Part shown: one piece after another, positions 44,640 to 57,700 of the stretch | How the letters are laid out: each line of letters starts with the position of its first letter | Numbering within the stretch: position 1 is the first letter of the stretch | Assembly (NCBI GenBank): GCA_001972305.1 | Contig: BDDD01002041.1 | Location: 186,001-250,000, forward strand | Length of the DNA stretch: 64,000 bases | Direction of reading: 5' to 3' | Source: Cephalotus follicularis | Taxonomy: Eukaryota > Streptophyta > Magnoliopsida > Oxalidales > Cephalotaceae | Made by a program: the position numbers and the translations under genes | Notes under the pieces: model-generated | What the model saw: only the letters and a program-made list of their open reading frames with translations | What the model was told of the DNA's origin: nothing | The model's database searches: none

Positions 44640-47402
44640 TGTAACACCCCCGGACGGCGGGAGTCGTCACAGGGTCATATCATACATAACATTACATATT
44701 AAATCATAAGTTTACTTTATTAGCCAATAACAGCCAAAAACGTGGAAGTCTTATCAAAACATTAAAAGTTAACCATTTAACATATTAAGTAGTTGCGGAA
44801 AACTCAAAACATAATTCAGTTCCAATTTAAAAACATAAAACATAATAATCCATGTTTCTGACCACTAAACATAACATAAGGATCACTCTCCTATGGATCC
44901 AACACATAGGGTGGTCATCACTCAATCACACTTTCCCCCGCTGCTCCTGGAAACCTGCTGCATGGAAAACAAAATGCGGTTGAGCAAACCTCAGTACGGA
45001 TAAGGGAAATAAAACAGTAAGTGGTAATTTAAAAACATTAGTAAATCAATAATAACGTAACAGAAATCTTTAGCAGATAAAACAGTTTAATCATATTCAA
45101 ACAACAATTGCATGTCTTTCGAAACAATTTCGGAACATTTCAAAACATTATAAATCATAGTTCATAAAAACATACTGAGCCATATACATATCACATATCA
45201 TAAATTTTGGCAAGGGAGGCGCTAATTGCACATGCCCACTAGAATTGAAGTGTACGACACTACACAAGTCAATTCTCACATACACATATCCGATCACACC
45301 TCGGACCATATATATGAATTCACCTCAGATCACATAAACTAGAATCGATTCATACGCCTCTATCATACATAGCGGATCCACAAATCCACCTCATGGGATT
45401 CGTTCATACACTCAGAGACACCGTAGTCTAATCACACCGCTACGGAAGTGTCACGTCCCCGTGCCAGGCCTACGACGTGCCTATGGATACGCCCCATAGG
45501 TGGGTACAATACTCAGTATTTATTTCAAAATATAATTGATTTAACAAAATCAATTCAAAATCACATAAAATATGTTTCCTCACAACATATTCAGAAAACC
45601 GCTCACAACGGTATCATAACATATTGTATCATAACATATCGTATCACAACATATCGTATCATTCATATCGCATGGATAAAGTCAGAATCATTTAGAATGT
45701 CAAACCAACTTTATATTCAAAATGTGTCAAAAACCATAAAACATCGTTGATTTTATAAACGAAGATGCTTAGCAAAACAATTTCAGTTCGAATGTCAGAT
45801 AGCCAAGGAACAGAAAATCCGTACCTTACGCGCTCACAAACTACTTACGAATGGGCGATTTTAAACGGAATCCACTTGAAACACAACAATCTAAAAAGGC
45901 ATTCAAAATCATACGTGTAAGAGTCTAAGACGCATCAGAAGCATTGAACTGACTCTTAATAGTGTTTGGAAAAGACTCAGATCGATTCGAGGATCAAACG
46001 AATTAAAACAGTTGAAAACAGTACATTTCTGGGCAAAACAGTCGACTAAAACAGGGCTCCAGTCGACTGGGGAAGCAAAACAGTCGACTATTCATAATGT
46101 CCAGTCGACTACTCAAACTAAAGTGCAGGCAGTCGACTGTGTTCATGCCTCCAGTCGACTACTCAACCTAAGGCAGTCGACTGCATTCATCTGGCAGTCG
46201 GCTACTCAACCATTCCAGCCGACTGTCCACAGAGACAGCCGACTGTTCTGGGCGACAGAACAGTTGGAACTTGAAAATTCAATGCAGAAAAGAGTTTAAA
46301 CAATTATAACATTGAACCAGACGTACGTGGTAATAAATATATGACATAATATGACTTATGGGTGACATAAAAACACATAATTGACAAGAAAACGACCTGA
46401 CAGTGGGTTAACTTACAAAAGGGAAAAGAAAGCATGCATACATGTGTGTCCAGATTCTATCTTTAATCGTTTACAGATGTTTGAAAACCAGTTTGTGACA
46501 AGTTATGGTGCACACAACATGCTGACAACTTACTAATACCATAACAGAACATATAATTATACAAGAGATCAAAACCAATGGACATGGGAACATAAAACTC
46601 AATTTACACATTGCCACAAAACCATAGTAGAAAGGAACGAATTAACTGACCTTTAGTGGTATTAAGAACACAAAAAAATAGCAGGAGGAACACTAGCACA
46701 TACACACAATCTGTTGTGACAAAACAGAGACCAAAAAGAAACCAAGGGAAACCAAAACAAAGAAAAGTTTAGCAAACCCAATGAATTCAACTTGAAGAAC
46801 AACTAAGGATCGAGATTACCTCTTCAGACTTGAGGAAATCGTTTACACAACAGCTTCATAGACACCACAAAGAGAATTCGGCAATGACATTTGCAGATAA
46901 GAGGAGGTAACATATTAATGGCAATGTCATTCTTTAAAGGGAAAGGACGAGACAAAATCTGCTATAAAGGGAAGAAAGGAGGATTTGTGGGGAATTAGAA
47001 TAGGAAAGAATGGATTGAAAACGAGTGGAATTGATGGTGGAGGGGGTGACTTCGGGTGAAGGAGGGAAAGGAATAGGAAATAAGAAGAAAAGGAAAGAAA
47101 GAAAAAGGAGGAAAAATAAGAAAATAAGGAAAAGGGGAAATAAGGAATTAATAATAAAAGGGATTTTAAAAAAATAAAAGATAATAACTTGTTTTTAATA
47201 AAGTAATTTTGATATAAGAAAATAATTTAAAGACCCAACCCAACATAGCATAACATACCCAAAACTGGACTGGTATCAGTCAACCCAAATCACATAAGCC
47301 CAATTCATAGGGAAACCGAACTTTAAAATTAATCACAATTAAAAAGCCTGAGAACACATATAAAATCCATAAAATATATTTACGAACGAGCAGGGTATTA
47401 CA
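44640..47402 (-). mobile_element. Gypsy-type solo LTR (2763 bp) in copia B
   Basis: Ends TGTAACACC and GGTATTACA are flanked by perfect ATACA duplications (44635-44639 and 47403-47407). No coding domain lies inside. Minus orientation is inferred because in reverse the end reads CCGGGGGTGTTACA, like G1, and the GAAGAGGTAATC block matches the conserved LTR block. An array of CAGTCGACTG palindromes lies at 46035-46260. The joined flanks restore the copia pre-integrase sequence. Confidence 0.93.
46035..46260 (-). repeat. CAGTCGACTG palindrome array
   Basis: Copies include a perfect 12-base CCAGTCGACTGG at 46059-46070 and GGCAGTCGACTGC-like sites; later ones decay to CAGCCGACTG. At least ten sites occur in about 225 bases with irregular spacing. 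Confidence 0.9.
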
Positions 47403-49350
47403 ATACATATGGCATTATAGATTAGGTCATCCTAGCGGGGGGAGACTAACATGTATGGTTAAGGATGGACTTTTGGAGATCCGGGAGGTGGATTCCTTTC
47501 CTATGTGTGTGACATGTTTAATTGGTAGGATGACCAAATCTCCCTTCTTTGGGGTAGGAGAAAGGGTAATGGACATAGCGGAACCTATCCACACTAATGT
47601 CTGTGGACCTATGTCGGTCACTGCTATTGGAGGTTTTCCCTACTTCATGACCTTCACCGATGAATTGTCATAGTATGGGTATGTGTTTGTGATGAAACAC
47701 AAGTCTGAATCCTTTGAGAGGTTCAAGGAATTCAGACTAGAAGTAGAAAAGCAAAAGGGTAAATCCATTAAGATTCTACGGTCGGATCGAGGTGGTGAAT
47801 ACCTATATGCTTAGTTCCAGGGTTATCTTAGGGATAACAAAATTCTCTCTCAATAGACACATCCTGGAACACCACAGCATAATGGTGTGTCCGAACGAAG
47901 GAATCGGGCCTTGATGAATATGGTCTGGTCCATGTGCCTTTCATGGATCTTCCTATATAATTCTAGGGTTGCGCACTACAGGTGGCAGTGCACATCCTAA
48001 ACCAAATTCATTCTAAATCCGTTCCCTCCACTACTTACGAGGTATTCAAAGGGAGGAAACGCAACCTAAACTATTTAAAGGTTTGGGGCTGTCCAGCTTA
48101 TGTTAGGAGGCAGGAGCCTTCTAAGCTGGAGGCATGAGCAAATTGTTGCAGGTTTATTGGATATCTTAAGGAGAGCTTAGGATATTACTTTTACCATCCC
48201 AGTAAACAAAAGACTTTTGTTTCTCAAATTGCTAAATTCCCAGAGAAGGAATACCTACATGTAGGAAGCAGTGGGAGCAAGGTGGAATTGAGAGAGTTAT
48301 CACCTGGTGAAAGCCGACAGGATGAGGAGGAATTAGAGGTTCAACCCTATACAGACACAGTTGGGGAAGGTTCCCAACCTGAAAGTGGATCTCAGTTAGG
48401 CACTCCTCAGGTGAGGAGATCATGCAGAGTTCCGAAAGCCCCCGAGAGATAAGGTTTTCGCATTGAGGGCACTGACAAACTCAATGACATCGATGATGAC
48501 GAGCCTGTAACCTATGAGGAAGCAGTGAAGAGCACCGAAACCTGGGCATGGCTAGAGGCCATGAAATCCGAGTTGGATTACATAGACACCAACCAAGTAT
48601 GTATCTTGGTCGATGCACCAGAGGGTATTAACCCTATTTGTTACAAATGGATCTTCAAGGGAAGATTGGCGCTGATGGTAAGATAAAGACTTACAACGTG
48701 AGATTGGTGGCGAAAGGGTATAGGCAAAGACATGGCGTCGACTATACTGAAACTTTCTCACCAGTCGCTATGCTTAAGTCCATCCGGATATTGCTTGCTA
48801 TTGCCTCTCATTATGATTATGAGATATCGAAAATGGATGTCAAGACAGCCTTCTTGAATGGTTTTCTTGAAGAGGACATTTACATGTCCCAACCCGAGGG
48901 GTTTACTTCCGAGGAGCATCCACAGAGAGTGTGTAGGCTCTAAAAGGACTATCTGGCCTCCAGCAAGCATCCCGTAGCTGGAACATCTTTATTGACGAGA
49001 CCGTTAAGACTTCCATTTTCATAAAAAACGTGGATGAGCCTTGTGTCTACAAGAAACAGGATGGCCCAAACATCACTTTCTTGGTACTATACATGGATGA
49101 CATACTAATCAGAGGGAATGATGTGGGTATGTTGCAATCCATTAAAGTATGGTTATCCAAGAACTTCTCCATGAAGGATTTGGTAGGGGCTTCCTATATA
49201 TTGGGTATAAAGATCTATAGAGATAGATCTAATAGGTTGTTGGGACTATACCAAAGGTAGTATATCAGCAAGGTGCTGAAACGGTATGGCCTTGGGAATT
49301 CCAACCGTGGCCTTCTTCCGATTGGCTAAGGAATTCAACTCTCAAAGAGG
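47403..49350 (+). pseudogene. Copia B integrase and reverse transcriptase remnant
   Basis: It resumes with WHYRLGHPSGGRL and CLIGRMTKSPF, then the integrase core ([39 protein letters not shown]). RT includes RQRHGVDYTETFSPVAMLKSI, MDVKTAFLNGFLEEDIYMSQ and a YMDD catalytic motif (LYMDDILIRGND, about 49089). Stops are frequent, for example near 47672, 47813, 47855, 48940 and 49258, and frames shift repeatedly. It ends at CTCAAAGAGG where copia C begins. Confidence 0.9.
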
Positions 49351-51636
49351 TGTTACATTAGGGTGTCTCTGAAAACCACAAGGTGGATGCAAGAATATGT
49401 TTAATATAGATGAAACACTATTAAATCATACATTCTTAATTCCATTCACGTTCAACGTGCATATATTAGTACAGATTGGTATCTTGCTATATGTATTATC
49501 CCAAACCAATGAATCGGATCAGTTGATCACCATGTCAACTAAATGCACATATAGTACAATGTCAATAAAGGGTTGGATCTCGTGCCTCGGAGGTTATGAG
49601 AATGAGATCCTTACCCCCTTCTAACAAGACGTTCCAAGTCATAGGTTCACTCTCATAGGGCAATTGAAGAACCGTAAATACTTGTCGTATTATGCTTACG
49701 CTCTTGTGTGTGAGGGATGGGTCATCTCATTTCCATTTGGGTTTACCCTAAAGCTGATGCGGGTGCATGCTGAGAGCATGACATGGAATTGACCCAACAG
49801 AGGAAACTTATTTGGATAGTCAATACCTTTGTCAATAGGATTCCTATTGTCTCGGTAGTGTTTAGTCAAAGGTGACTAGTGGGTAATTTAAGACTCACGT
49901 TGTATCCTTAGACTTGAGCGGCTGGCATGCGTTGTATGGAAACTGCTTGGTTTTGATTTCCACCTTCACCAGCACTAGACACGTGCTGCGAAAAGGGTTG
50001 TCTTTTGGCCTTGTGGAAGCTGCATTGAGATGTATGGGCAGGGTTGCAATAGTGGATCGTCCCACCTGTATTGACGGTGACCAGCTCTATAATATCTATG
50101 ATGATTGAGACTTGGGGTCCTGGCCAGGCACTGAGAGAGATTGAAATGAGGTTTCATTAGGAGTTTCCCAACAGTCTCAATATGTTCATGGATGTATACT
50201 TATCGTGGCTTTACCTAGAGTTGACAATGATCCAAAACCTAGGCCACGGTCGGAGCTAAGCATGATGAGGGATACACGACACATAAGCCAAAGACAATGA
50301 TAAAGTGCTACATGATCTAGCTAATGGATGATAGACGTGGTATACACTAATCCGGGGGTGACTGGAGGCCACACAGGGGCTATAGGATAGTCTAGGGCTA
50401 TCAGGATAGTCGTACCAGAATCATGGGATTTCCGGGAAGCATATCATCGTACCGAAACTCATCCAGACTTTCGGGTCCTGCCTAATTTTGGAACAGGTTG
50501 ACATGTGTGGTACACAATTCATTTAGTGAGAGATTAACATCTGAGAGGTGTAACTTTTCTAGTGAACTTTCTCTTTACTGATTATACATTAAGCATCACC
50601 ATAATGGAATTGATTCCGAGCAAAGGGTTATTTGTTCTAACTAGTAGGTGCTTTTGTGCAACTATTGGTGAAGAGAGTTTATGGACGTGTGGGCTTATTG
50701 GACTTGGGATTTCCTATCCCACATTGGGCCAAAATTGGGCCTTGTCTAAGGCTTGTGTATGGCCGGCCCAAAGAGTAAACAACAATGGTCCAATTGTAAA
50801 TACCATAGCCTACTAAACTTAAGACAAAGGCTAGCACATCCTACCTCATTCTATGCGTTTTCACCCGTGGTAAATAACAAGCTCTCTCTTCTCTTTTCTT
50901 CTCTTCTCTTCCTTTGCTAGGTGTGCTCTCCATTTTTGAACACACCAAGAGCTTGTGTGCACCACAAGAGAAGAAGAAAAAAATAACCTTCTCTTACCCT
51001 CCATAATCATAATAGGTGGAGATAGTTTTCTCATTGAATCTATCATTACATATTATGATCTTTTGATTAGGCTAAACACTTAAGCATCCATATATGTTCA
51101 TGCTAAAGGCTTGAACATCATCTTTTGTGAAGGAGCAAAGCTTGGATCAAAGTGCAGAGGGAGCACTAGAAGGAAAGAGTGAAAGACTTAGGTAATGAAT
51201 CTAAACTTTCTCTCTTTCTATAATTATTTTTGGGACATGATAGGTGCGGGTTTGGGCTAGGGTTTTTATACCCTAACTAACCCCATTTGTTCCATGAATG
51301 GAACCCTTGAAAACCCTCAGGCTTTGGGTGCTTTAGGTTCACGTTTGAGAGCTTTGGACTGAGGGTTTAGATGTGCAAATGTTAACCCTAAATTTCGATA
51401 ACCCGAAGCTAGGGTTAATGAATCCCTAGTATAACCCAAACTCTAATCTTTCTTGTAATGTATAATTGGTTCAATTTATAGTTACATTAGTGATCCTTGG
51501 CAGAATTGAAGCAATATTGGACATAGGGATTAGGTAGTCTCAATTTATGGAGACCTAGAGAAACAAAAATTTTAAAATGCAACCCTAAACCCTAATATGC
51601 CAAAATTGATTCAATGCCTTTAGAGCATTTCCAACA
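49351..51636 (+). repeat. Copia C 5' LTR (2286 bp)
   Basis: It starts TGTTACATTAGGGTG and ends ATTTCCAACA, matching the ends of the D LTR (TGTTAGAGGGTG, TTCCAACA). Shared inner blocks include GTTCCAAGTCATAGGTTCAC. The primer site follows directly. Confidence 0.88.
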
Positions 51637-51638
51637 AG

Positions 51639-51650
51639 TGGTATCAGAGC
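51639..51650 (+). other. Copia C primer binding site (tRNA-Met)
   Basis: TGGTATCAGAGC, two bases after the LTR end, exact match to the plant tRNA-Met site. Confidence 0.93.
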
Positions 51651-51913
51651 CTCTAATTAGATTCAATTTGACCTTAATTTAATGTCTAGTGGCTTGTCTT
51701 GGTGCCCCTTACCTATGGCCAAAATTATATGCCCTAACTCTAGAGTGAAACTGGCAAATTTAGATGATATAGAATATTGCATTTTAGGTCATTTTTGCCA
51801 ATGGTTAGAACTTGTGTAATTGACTAATTAATTGGATAGTTGATGATCCAAAGATTAATACATTGGGTATTCATGATGCATGGGGCATTATAACATCCGT
51901 ATGTATGATTTAG
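51651..51913 (+). other. Copia C leader, first part
   Basis: Non-coding. It aligns with 8760-8970 (GAACTTGTGTAA, GATTAATACATTGGGT, TATGTATGATTTAG) and continues at 54367. Confidence 0.82.
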
Positions 51914-53562
51914 TTATTGGAGTAGGGGTGTCCCTACATGCCACGAGGTGGCTCTGCATAAATATATATATATGTATGTATGACACGCACTCCTTGTCTG
52001 GAGATATATATATATATGACACGCACTCCTTGTCTGGAGATGTCTCTTTAAGCCAAGAGGCGGCTGCATGTATGTATATTTCACTCTCTATTTATATAAT
52101 TTGAATTCCTTTTCGTGTTTTATAGTGCATATTCAATCAACAATGGCAACCCGCTATATGTATATCCCAACCCATCTCAATGGATCAGTTGATCACCATG
52201 TCAACTGAGTACACATATAGTGCCCTATTGTTCAAGGGGTTGGATCTCATGCCTGAGAGGTTATGAAAATGAGATCCTTACTCCCTTTTGATAGAACGTT
52301 CCAAGTCGTAGGTTCACTTTCTTAGGGAAATAGATGAACCGTAAAGACTTGCCGTATTATGCTTGCACCCGAGGAATGCAGAGGATGGACTATCTCAATA
52401 CCATTTAGATTTATCCTCAAGCATAATGCGAGGTTCGTGCTATGGAGCATGAGACTGAACAGATCCACCATAGGAAACCTATTTGGAAAGTCATACCTAT
52501 GTTAATAGGATTCCTATAGTCTCGGTAGTGTATAGTCTATGGTGACTACTAGACCATTCATCGAGCTACATTGTATCGTTAGACCTGAGTGGCTGGCATG
52601 CATTTTGTTGTAACTGCTTGGCTTTGATTTCCGCATTCCCCAGCACTAGCCACGTGCTAGTAAAGGGATGTCTTTCGGCCTTGTGGGAGCGTCATTGAGA
52701 TGTATGGGTGAGTGCGGAATAAGGAATCATCACACCCGTATGCAGGGTGATCGGCTTTATATTATTTATGTCCATTGAGACTCATAAAACCCTAATAAGG
52801 CATTGGCAGACTGGACACGGGGTTTCCGGGGAAGTCTGCTGAAAGTCTTGATGCGTAAATGAATTTATAGTTATCGCACCTTTACCTAGGGGTGACATTA
52901 TTCTGAACCCTAGATCTCAGTGGGAGCCAAGAATGGTGTAGGATACATGACACATATGCCGATGACTGGATAAAGTACTGGTTTACCAGATGTTGACTTA
53001 TCGACGTTGTTTATTGTACGGNTATTGGGATAGTCATACCAGAACTCCTGGGATGTTCTGGGAAATTTATAAGGGTACCAGATTAAAACCGGGCTTTCAG
53101 GTCCTGCCTGATTATTAGAAAAGCGATGCATGCTACACACATGCTAGCTTGGCGGAAAATCTAGTTTTAACTAGTATATCTTAATTTGGCATTGGTGGTT
53201 TATTTATTCATTTAAATTTACCATTGTATTGTCATATTAATATATTAAAAGAAACCACAGTGAGAGTATGTTTAACATACGTTGTGCGGGGTGCACATAA
53301 TTAAAACATAGAGAGACTTTTATATTAATAAAAAGAGAAAACAAAAGACTGATGGCTAATTTGACATTTTGACTTTTGTTTTTTGGTGTCCCGAGTACGC
53401 CAATAGTGCGCTTGGTAGCGCTAAATGGGCGAGAGAAGTGCTCTGCGTTCGGCGACTAGCTTCCGGCCGAAGAAGACGACTGGCTGGGCTTCGGTGGCTG
53501 GGGATGGAGGTGTGCTCTCATCCATGGTACTCCTCTCTCTCTCTCCCTGTTTCTCTCTCTCC

Positions 53563-53623
<61 letters not shown>

Positions 53624-54366
53624 TGGACTGACGCTTTTAGCACTCCCACCGTCGGGCATCTCTTCTGCCACCGATGGTCTCTGTAGGTGGTCCCAACATT
53701 TGGCTCTGCCTATCACGACCCTAGATTAGGTGTTGCCGTGCGTTGTTTGGCCGGTTTTTCGTTGGAGAGTCGACTCTGCCAAGTGGACTGGCTGTGGGCC
53801 ATGGCTTCACGTTCCCCGCTGAGTCACGGCGAGTCTTGGTTCCCAATGTCAAGATCATGGTGTTGGCATCCATATATGTTGCGCCCGGTTAATGACGCGT
53901 TGATCCAAACTACTGAGTCCAAACTCAGTTAGTCACTGCCGCTGTTCAGCGTTTTCTGGGGTGCTTCCAGGCGCGTCTCCTCCAGAAATAGGTAGACCGT
54001 TTTTTTGGAGTTCGTTGGTGTCTTGGTTGAATTTTTCGTGGATTGGCCGGAAACCGGCAGTGGTGCCAGTGACGGGCATTTGCTTCGGCAAGCTTGTAGC
54101 GGAAAGTTGTAGAGCCACCAACGTTGGTATGGTTCCTAGTCATTTATATTTATTGTTTACCGAATTGGTTTCGGTTAAGTGGATGTATGCTTGATGATTT
54201 TGTTTTGTTCGATTGAATATTAAACGGAGATCCTAGGCAGATTGATTATGGTAGAAAGATGTAAGTGTGAACCTTGACTTAGTGTCTCGGTGATTTTGAA
54301 AAATTACAATTATACACACCTGCATCCTAGACCCAAAATCGACCGGGACCCCCCAGGGTTCCAACA
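51914..54366 (+). mobile_element. Copia solo LTR in leader of C (about 2.45 kb)
   Basis: It starts TTATTGGAGTAGGGGTG, resembling a decayed copia LTR start, and ends GGTTCCAACA. The inner part 52140-52750 aligns with C LTR 49500-50100. Flanks TTTAG and TTAG(G) suggest a decayed target duplication. The leader sequence is continuous across it. It holds one undetermined base (53022) and a CT microsatellite. Confidence 0.72.
53531..53618 (+). repeat. CT dinucleotide microsatellite
   Basis: Long runs of (CT)n with minor interruptions inside the solo LTR. It generates artificial Leu/Ser-rich and Arg/Glu-rich reading frames on the two strands. Confidence 0.95.
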
Positions 54367-55636
54367 TTAGGATCTCGAACGGACCTTAAAAAGTCATTAT
54401 ACAAATGTTTAAAAGTGTCGTAAAATTCTATTTGAGAAATGGTTTTGTAAATAAGTTTCTATTCATATTTTCTACACTATTGAGTGCTGATTTTTTGGCA
54501 GTTAACTAATACAGAAAGTTAGACTGGTCAGTGACAGTCTAAGTGCAGGAAGTGTCTGCACAGTTTCTGGTAGTTTCTGCACACTTACTGACAATTTCCA
54601 GCACAATTAATGTTAGTTACCGGCAGGTTTCCTGCAAGCTTCTGGCGAGCTTTTCTTTGCAGTTTCTCTGCATTCTTCACACAACCACTGGCAAGAACAC
54701 TGTATGGATTGGTCAGGTACATACTAGGGTGTTTGGACAGAGATTTAATTCTCGTATGCACAAAGTTCTTTCTTATAATGCAATTTTATTCAAAGTGGAA
54801 TATTAATATTAGTGTTGGCTAATATTTAATTGCATAGTTTTCACTCAAATAAATCCATGTGAAGGATTAATCAATGAATGTAGTATGGAACTATAATAAG
54901 GTGACTAGATTTTAATATGTCTAGTTGGAGTAGTTTTTCGTCTTGGCTGGTAAATATATCGATGAGTCATTAAATATTAAATTGTAACGTATTTATTCAT
55001 TAAAATATATATAATAAATATATTTTTTGGATTTCTTGTGCATGCTGGTAGACTTGGGACTCGACCTAGATTTTTGGTTTCTTACGTGAATGTTATTTAA
55101 TTTTCTTTATTACCATGGAATTCATTTTGTTTGTAATAAGGCTGCCTGCGCACGCCATTGTTTTTCTTATCCATTATTTTTATTATTTCTCTTCTCCCTC
55201 AATATATTGTATTCTTATTACAAGTGTAATTTTAAGAATATTTGCGATGGAGCTTGAAAAGCGGATTAAGAAGAATACAAGACCAAGTGAAGACCATGTA
55301 TGCATGGTGAAAATTATGTAACAAAGTAGTTATTAAATAAAGAACACCTAGGAGACCGAGTGATCATGTTTGGCTCATGTGATCACTATAATAGTTAAAG
55401 TCGCAAGTCAGGCCATATTTTCTTTTAGGATGCATGAGATGGATGAATTAATTTTAATATTTCCAAACACGTCCAAGCATGCTAAGCTGTTTCCAAATGG
55501 ATTGGAAGATAAAATGGAATTTTATTAATGGCTATCCTTAAAAACTAAAATTCATAAAAGTGTATGAGACCAAATTCCTCCAAAATGAAATAATAAGTCT
55601 ATAAGCGGTAGGACATAAGGTTGTCCCGTCGTTAGC
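54367..55636 (+). other. Copia C leader, second part
   Basis: Non-coding. It aligns with 8975-10140 of copy Z and with the B and A leaders: GTGCAGGA/CTGCACA blocks, AAGGCTGCCTGCGC and GATGCATGAGATGGATG. It is cut at 55636 by a gypsy LTR. Confidence 0.82.
55247..55321 (+). other. Conserved short leader ORF, copy C
   Basis: It reads MELEKRIKKNTRPSEDHVCM then VKIM and stop, 24 codons, the same length as copy Z. Substitutions between copies include changed amino acids at four or more positions. Confidence 0.45.
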
Positions 55637-56012
55637 TGTAACGCCCGGGATTTTCATAAAGTGTAAGGTGGTTTTTACAATGTAATTTATGCATTGAATT
55701 AATGAGAATTATAACTTTTCCCTTTTTGTAATGTTAAACATGGGCAAAAGTCGAAGTGTGGGTGCTGAAACAGGGCGGGCAGCCGACTGCCAGGGAGAGG
55801 CAGTTGACTGGACCCTGTGGGAAGGGACCAGCTGCCTGTTGCGAGAGGCAGCCGGCTGGATAGTGTCGGCAGGGATAGCCGACTGCCAGGTCTAGGCAGT
55901 CGACTGTCAATAGGTCTGGCAGCATAACGTGCGTGCCAGACTGTTGGTGGAAAAAGAGAGAGTGTTTTGTTTTAATGTGGCCAGAGAGAGGAGAAGAGAG
56001 AGAGGGTTGTAT
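55637..56012 (+). repeat. Outer gypsy-type LTR, left part
   Basis: It starts TGTAACGCCCGGGATTTTC, inserted in the copia C leader. CAGTCGACTG and CAGCCGACTG motifs cluster at 55780-55915. It is interrupted by G2, with TGTAT at 56008-56012 as the duplicated target, and resumes at 63244. Confidence 0.85.
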
Positions 56013-56767
56013 TGTCACACCCCGTCTTTCCACAACATAGACAACATATAGGTGGTAAAGCAATCAACATAAGGTAATCCAGCTCATACAAAATTACCAA
56101 CAATTAAAATCCTTCGATAGCGGAAGCAACAACATAAATGAGCCGAAAATAAAAACACATCACGCATCCCATACTACGTGATGCCCGATAATCCAAACAT
56201 AACTATTGATCGCCCAAAACGGAGCGTGAAATAATACATCAGCACGAGATAACAAAATATCATTTGTTACAGAATCCAAATCAATGTTCAATAACCAAAA
56301 GTACATAAACAAGAAGATAACAAGCCTTCTCTTTAAATCTCCGTGCATGCTCCATGTCAAGACTACTCCATCAATCTGTTACAGTAGGGGTTAGCCTTTG
56401 TCCTCACTCGGCTAAGTGAATAAACCCATAAAATACAGTTCGAGTCATAAGATAAAGAGTATCATGAATGAATGCATAATGATGAGCAATGACATGTAAT
56501 TTTTACAGTAAAAATACATCTGTATGTACATATAAAAATATATGCATGCTCACAATACAAGTATAACTCATAAGTTATATCAACACAAGCAGTAAATATG
56601 TTCCCAAAAAGGAACCAGACAAGCCAATCGTCATGACCGTGTCCACCTTCTGGCCCCAACGTCATGCACTCTTACTCCATCCCGAACCGTTTTGGAGCAA
56701 GTCCTCAGTAAGTTGTTTAGCACGACGGCTAAACCAACAGCAAGTTACCAGCACGGTGGCCAGGTAA

Positions 56768-56860
56768 TCAACAAGTTATTAGCACGGTGGCTAATAATCA
56801 ACAAGTTATTAGCACGATGGCTAATAATCAACAAGTTATTAGCACGATGGCTAATAATCA
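56768..56860 (-). repeat. 30-base tandem repeat, three units
   Basis: The unit includes CAACAAGTTATTAGCACG and ends GGCTAATAAT; three copies here. The 5' LTR has only two (61285-61350). Confidence 0.92.
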
Positions 56861-57354
56861 ACAAGCACAAGCATTTCACAGTACAAGTCAAGCAGTTACA
56901 TATAATTACTTGATCAAATATATTTGTTTAAAATATACTTTTTTGTTCACAAGTTGTAATAAGTCATAAACTTAAAACAATACATTCCTCTTGTCTTTGG
57001 AAATACTTCCCCAATCATTTCGAAAATATATACATTCATAATTTACACATTTTCGCAAATTACATTTGGCTTCATAATCAAACCTTTAAAACATTTCTCT
57101 GTCATTAGAAATACTTCCCTAAACCTTTCGAAAATATATGAATCCATATGTTTACAAATATACATTTTCGTACCCAAATGATCATAATAATCATGCAAGC
57201 TTTTCAAAATGGTTAACACTTTTAGAAAGCAACCATAATGCAAATCACAGTAAAAATGCAAACATATGCTCAGAATGCATCTAGGTTCATTCCTAGAGTC
57301 GTTTCGGGTCTAACGGGTCCCATTCAAGCGAAATCCTACTGAACAGGGGAAAAG

Positions 57355-57700
57355 GCATCGATGCCATACTTAAGGCATCGACGTCTTTATCATACCAGAG
57401 AGTATCAGTATGCATGTCTTGGTTTGGGAGGGTGAAATCCGACCTATAAATCCCTCATGTAATCGAATATCACTCTCTAAACGTGTGCGGAATGCTTCTG
57501 GTTAACAACAACATATCCAGAACATCAAATTGAAATCAAACAGGTGATCCCAAGTGGCTTAAATGACCATCTGAAATGAACATTAGGGTTCAATGATTTT
57601 CCCAGAAAAGGCGTCGATGTCAATCAAAAGACATCGATGTCTTTCACATATTCACATGAAGGCATCGACGTCTTTACATAGGCGTCGATGTCTTCACAAC
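57355..57700 (-). repeat. TCGA palindrome array, inner block, G2 3' LTR
   Basis: It includes a perfect 18-base palindrome AAAGACATCGATGTCTTT at 57627-57644, plus GGCATCGATGCC and GGCATCGACGTCTTT. The 5' LTR repeats the block at 61840-62185. Confidence 0.92.

Larger units (their letters stand above)
42568..49350 (+). mobile_element. Copia element B (leader to RT), interrupted
   Basis: It begins with about 47 bases of its 5' LTR end and a primer site, then leader, gag tail, protease, integrase and RT. A gypsy LTR precedes it, a solo LTR (44640-47402) splits it, and copia C interrupts its pol at 49351. It is related to A, C and D. Every domain is degenerate. Confidence 0.9.

Noticed and set aside
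46012..46299. 95-codon ORF with repeated QST phrases
   Set aside because: It is another by-product of a palindrome array (CAGTCGACT read as Gln-Ser-Thr).
51580..51596. Telomere-like CCCTAAACCCTAA
   Set aside because: Only two units inside a copia LTR; no array.
49340..51650. Tandem arrangement of B and C sharing one LTR
   Set aside because: The LTR start at 49351 falls within B pol and not after its RNase H and polypurine tract, so nested insertion explains it better.
53369..53716. Ser/Leu-rich and Arg/Glu-rich ORFs
   Set aside because: Both are produced by the CT microsatellite.
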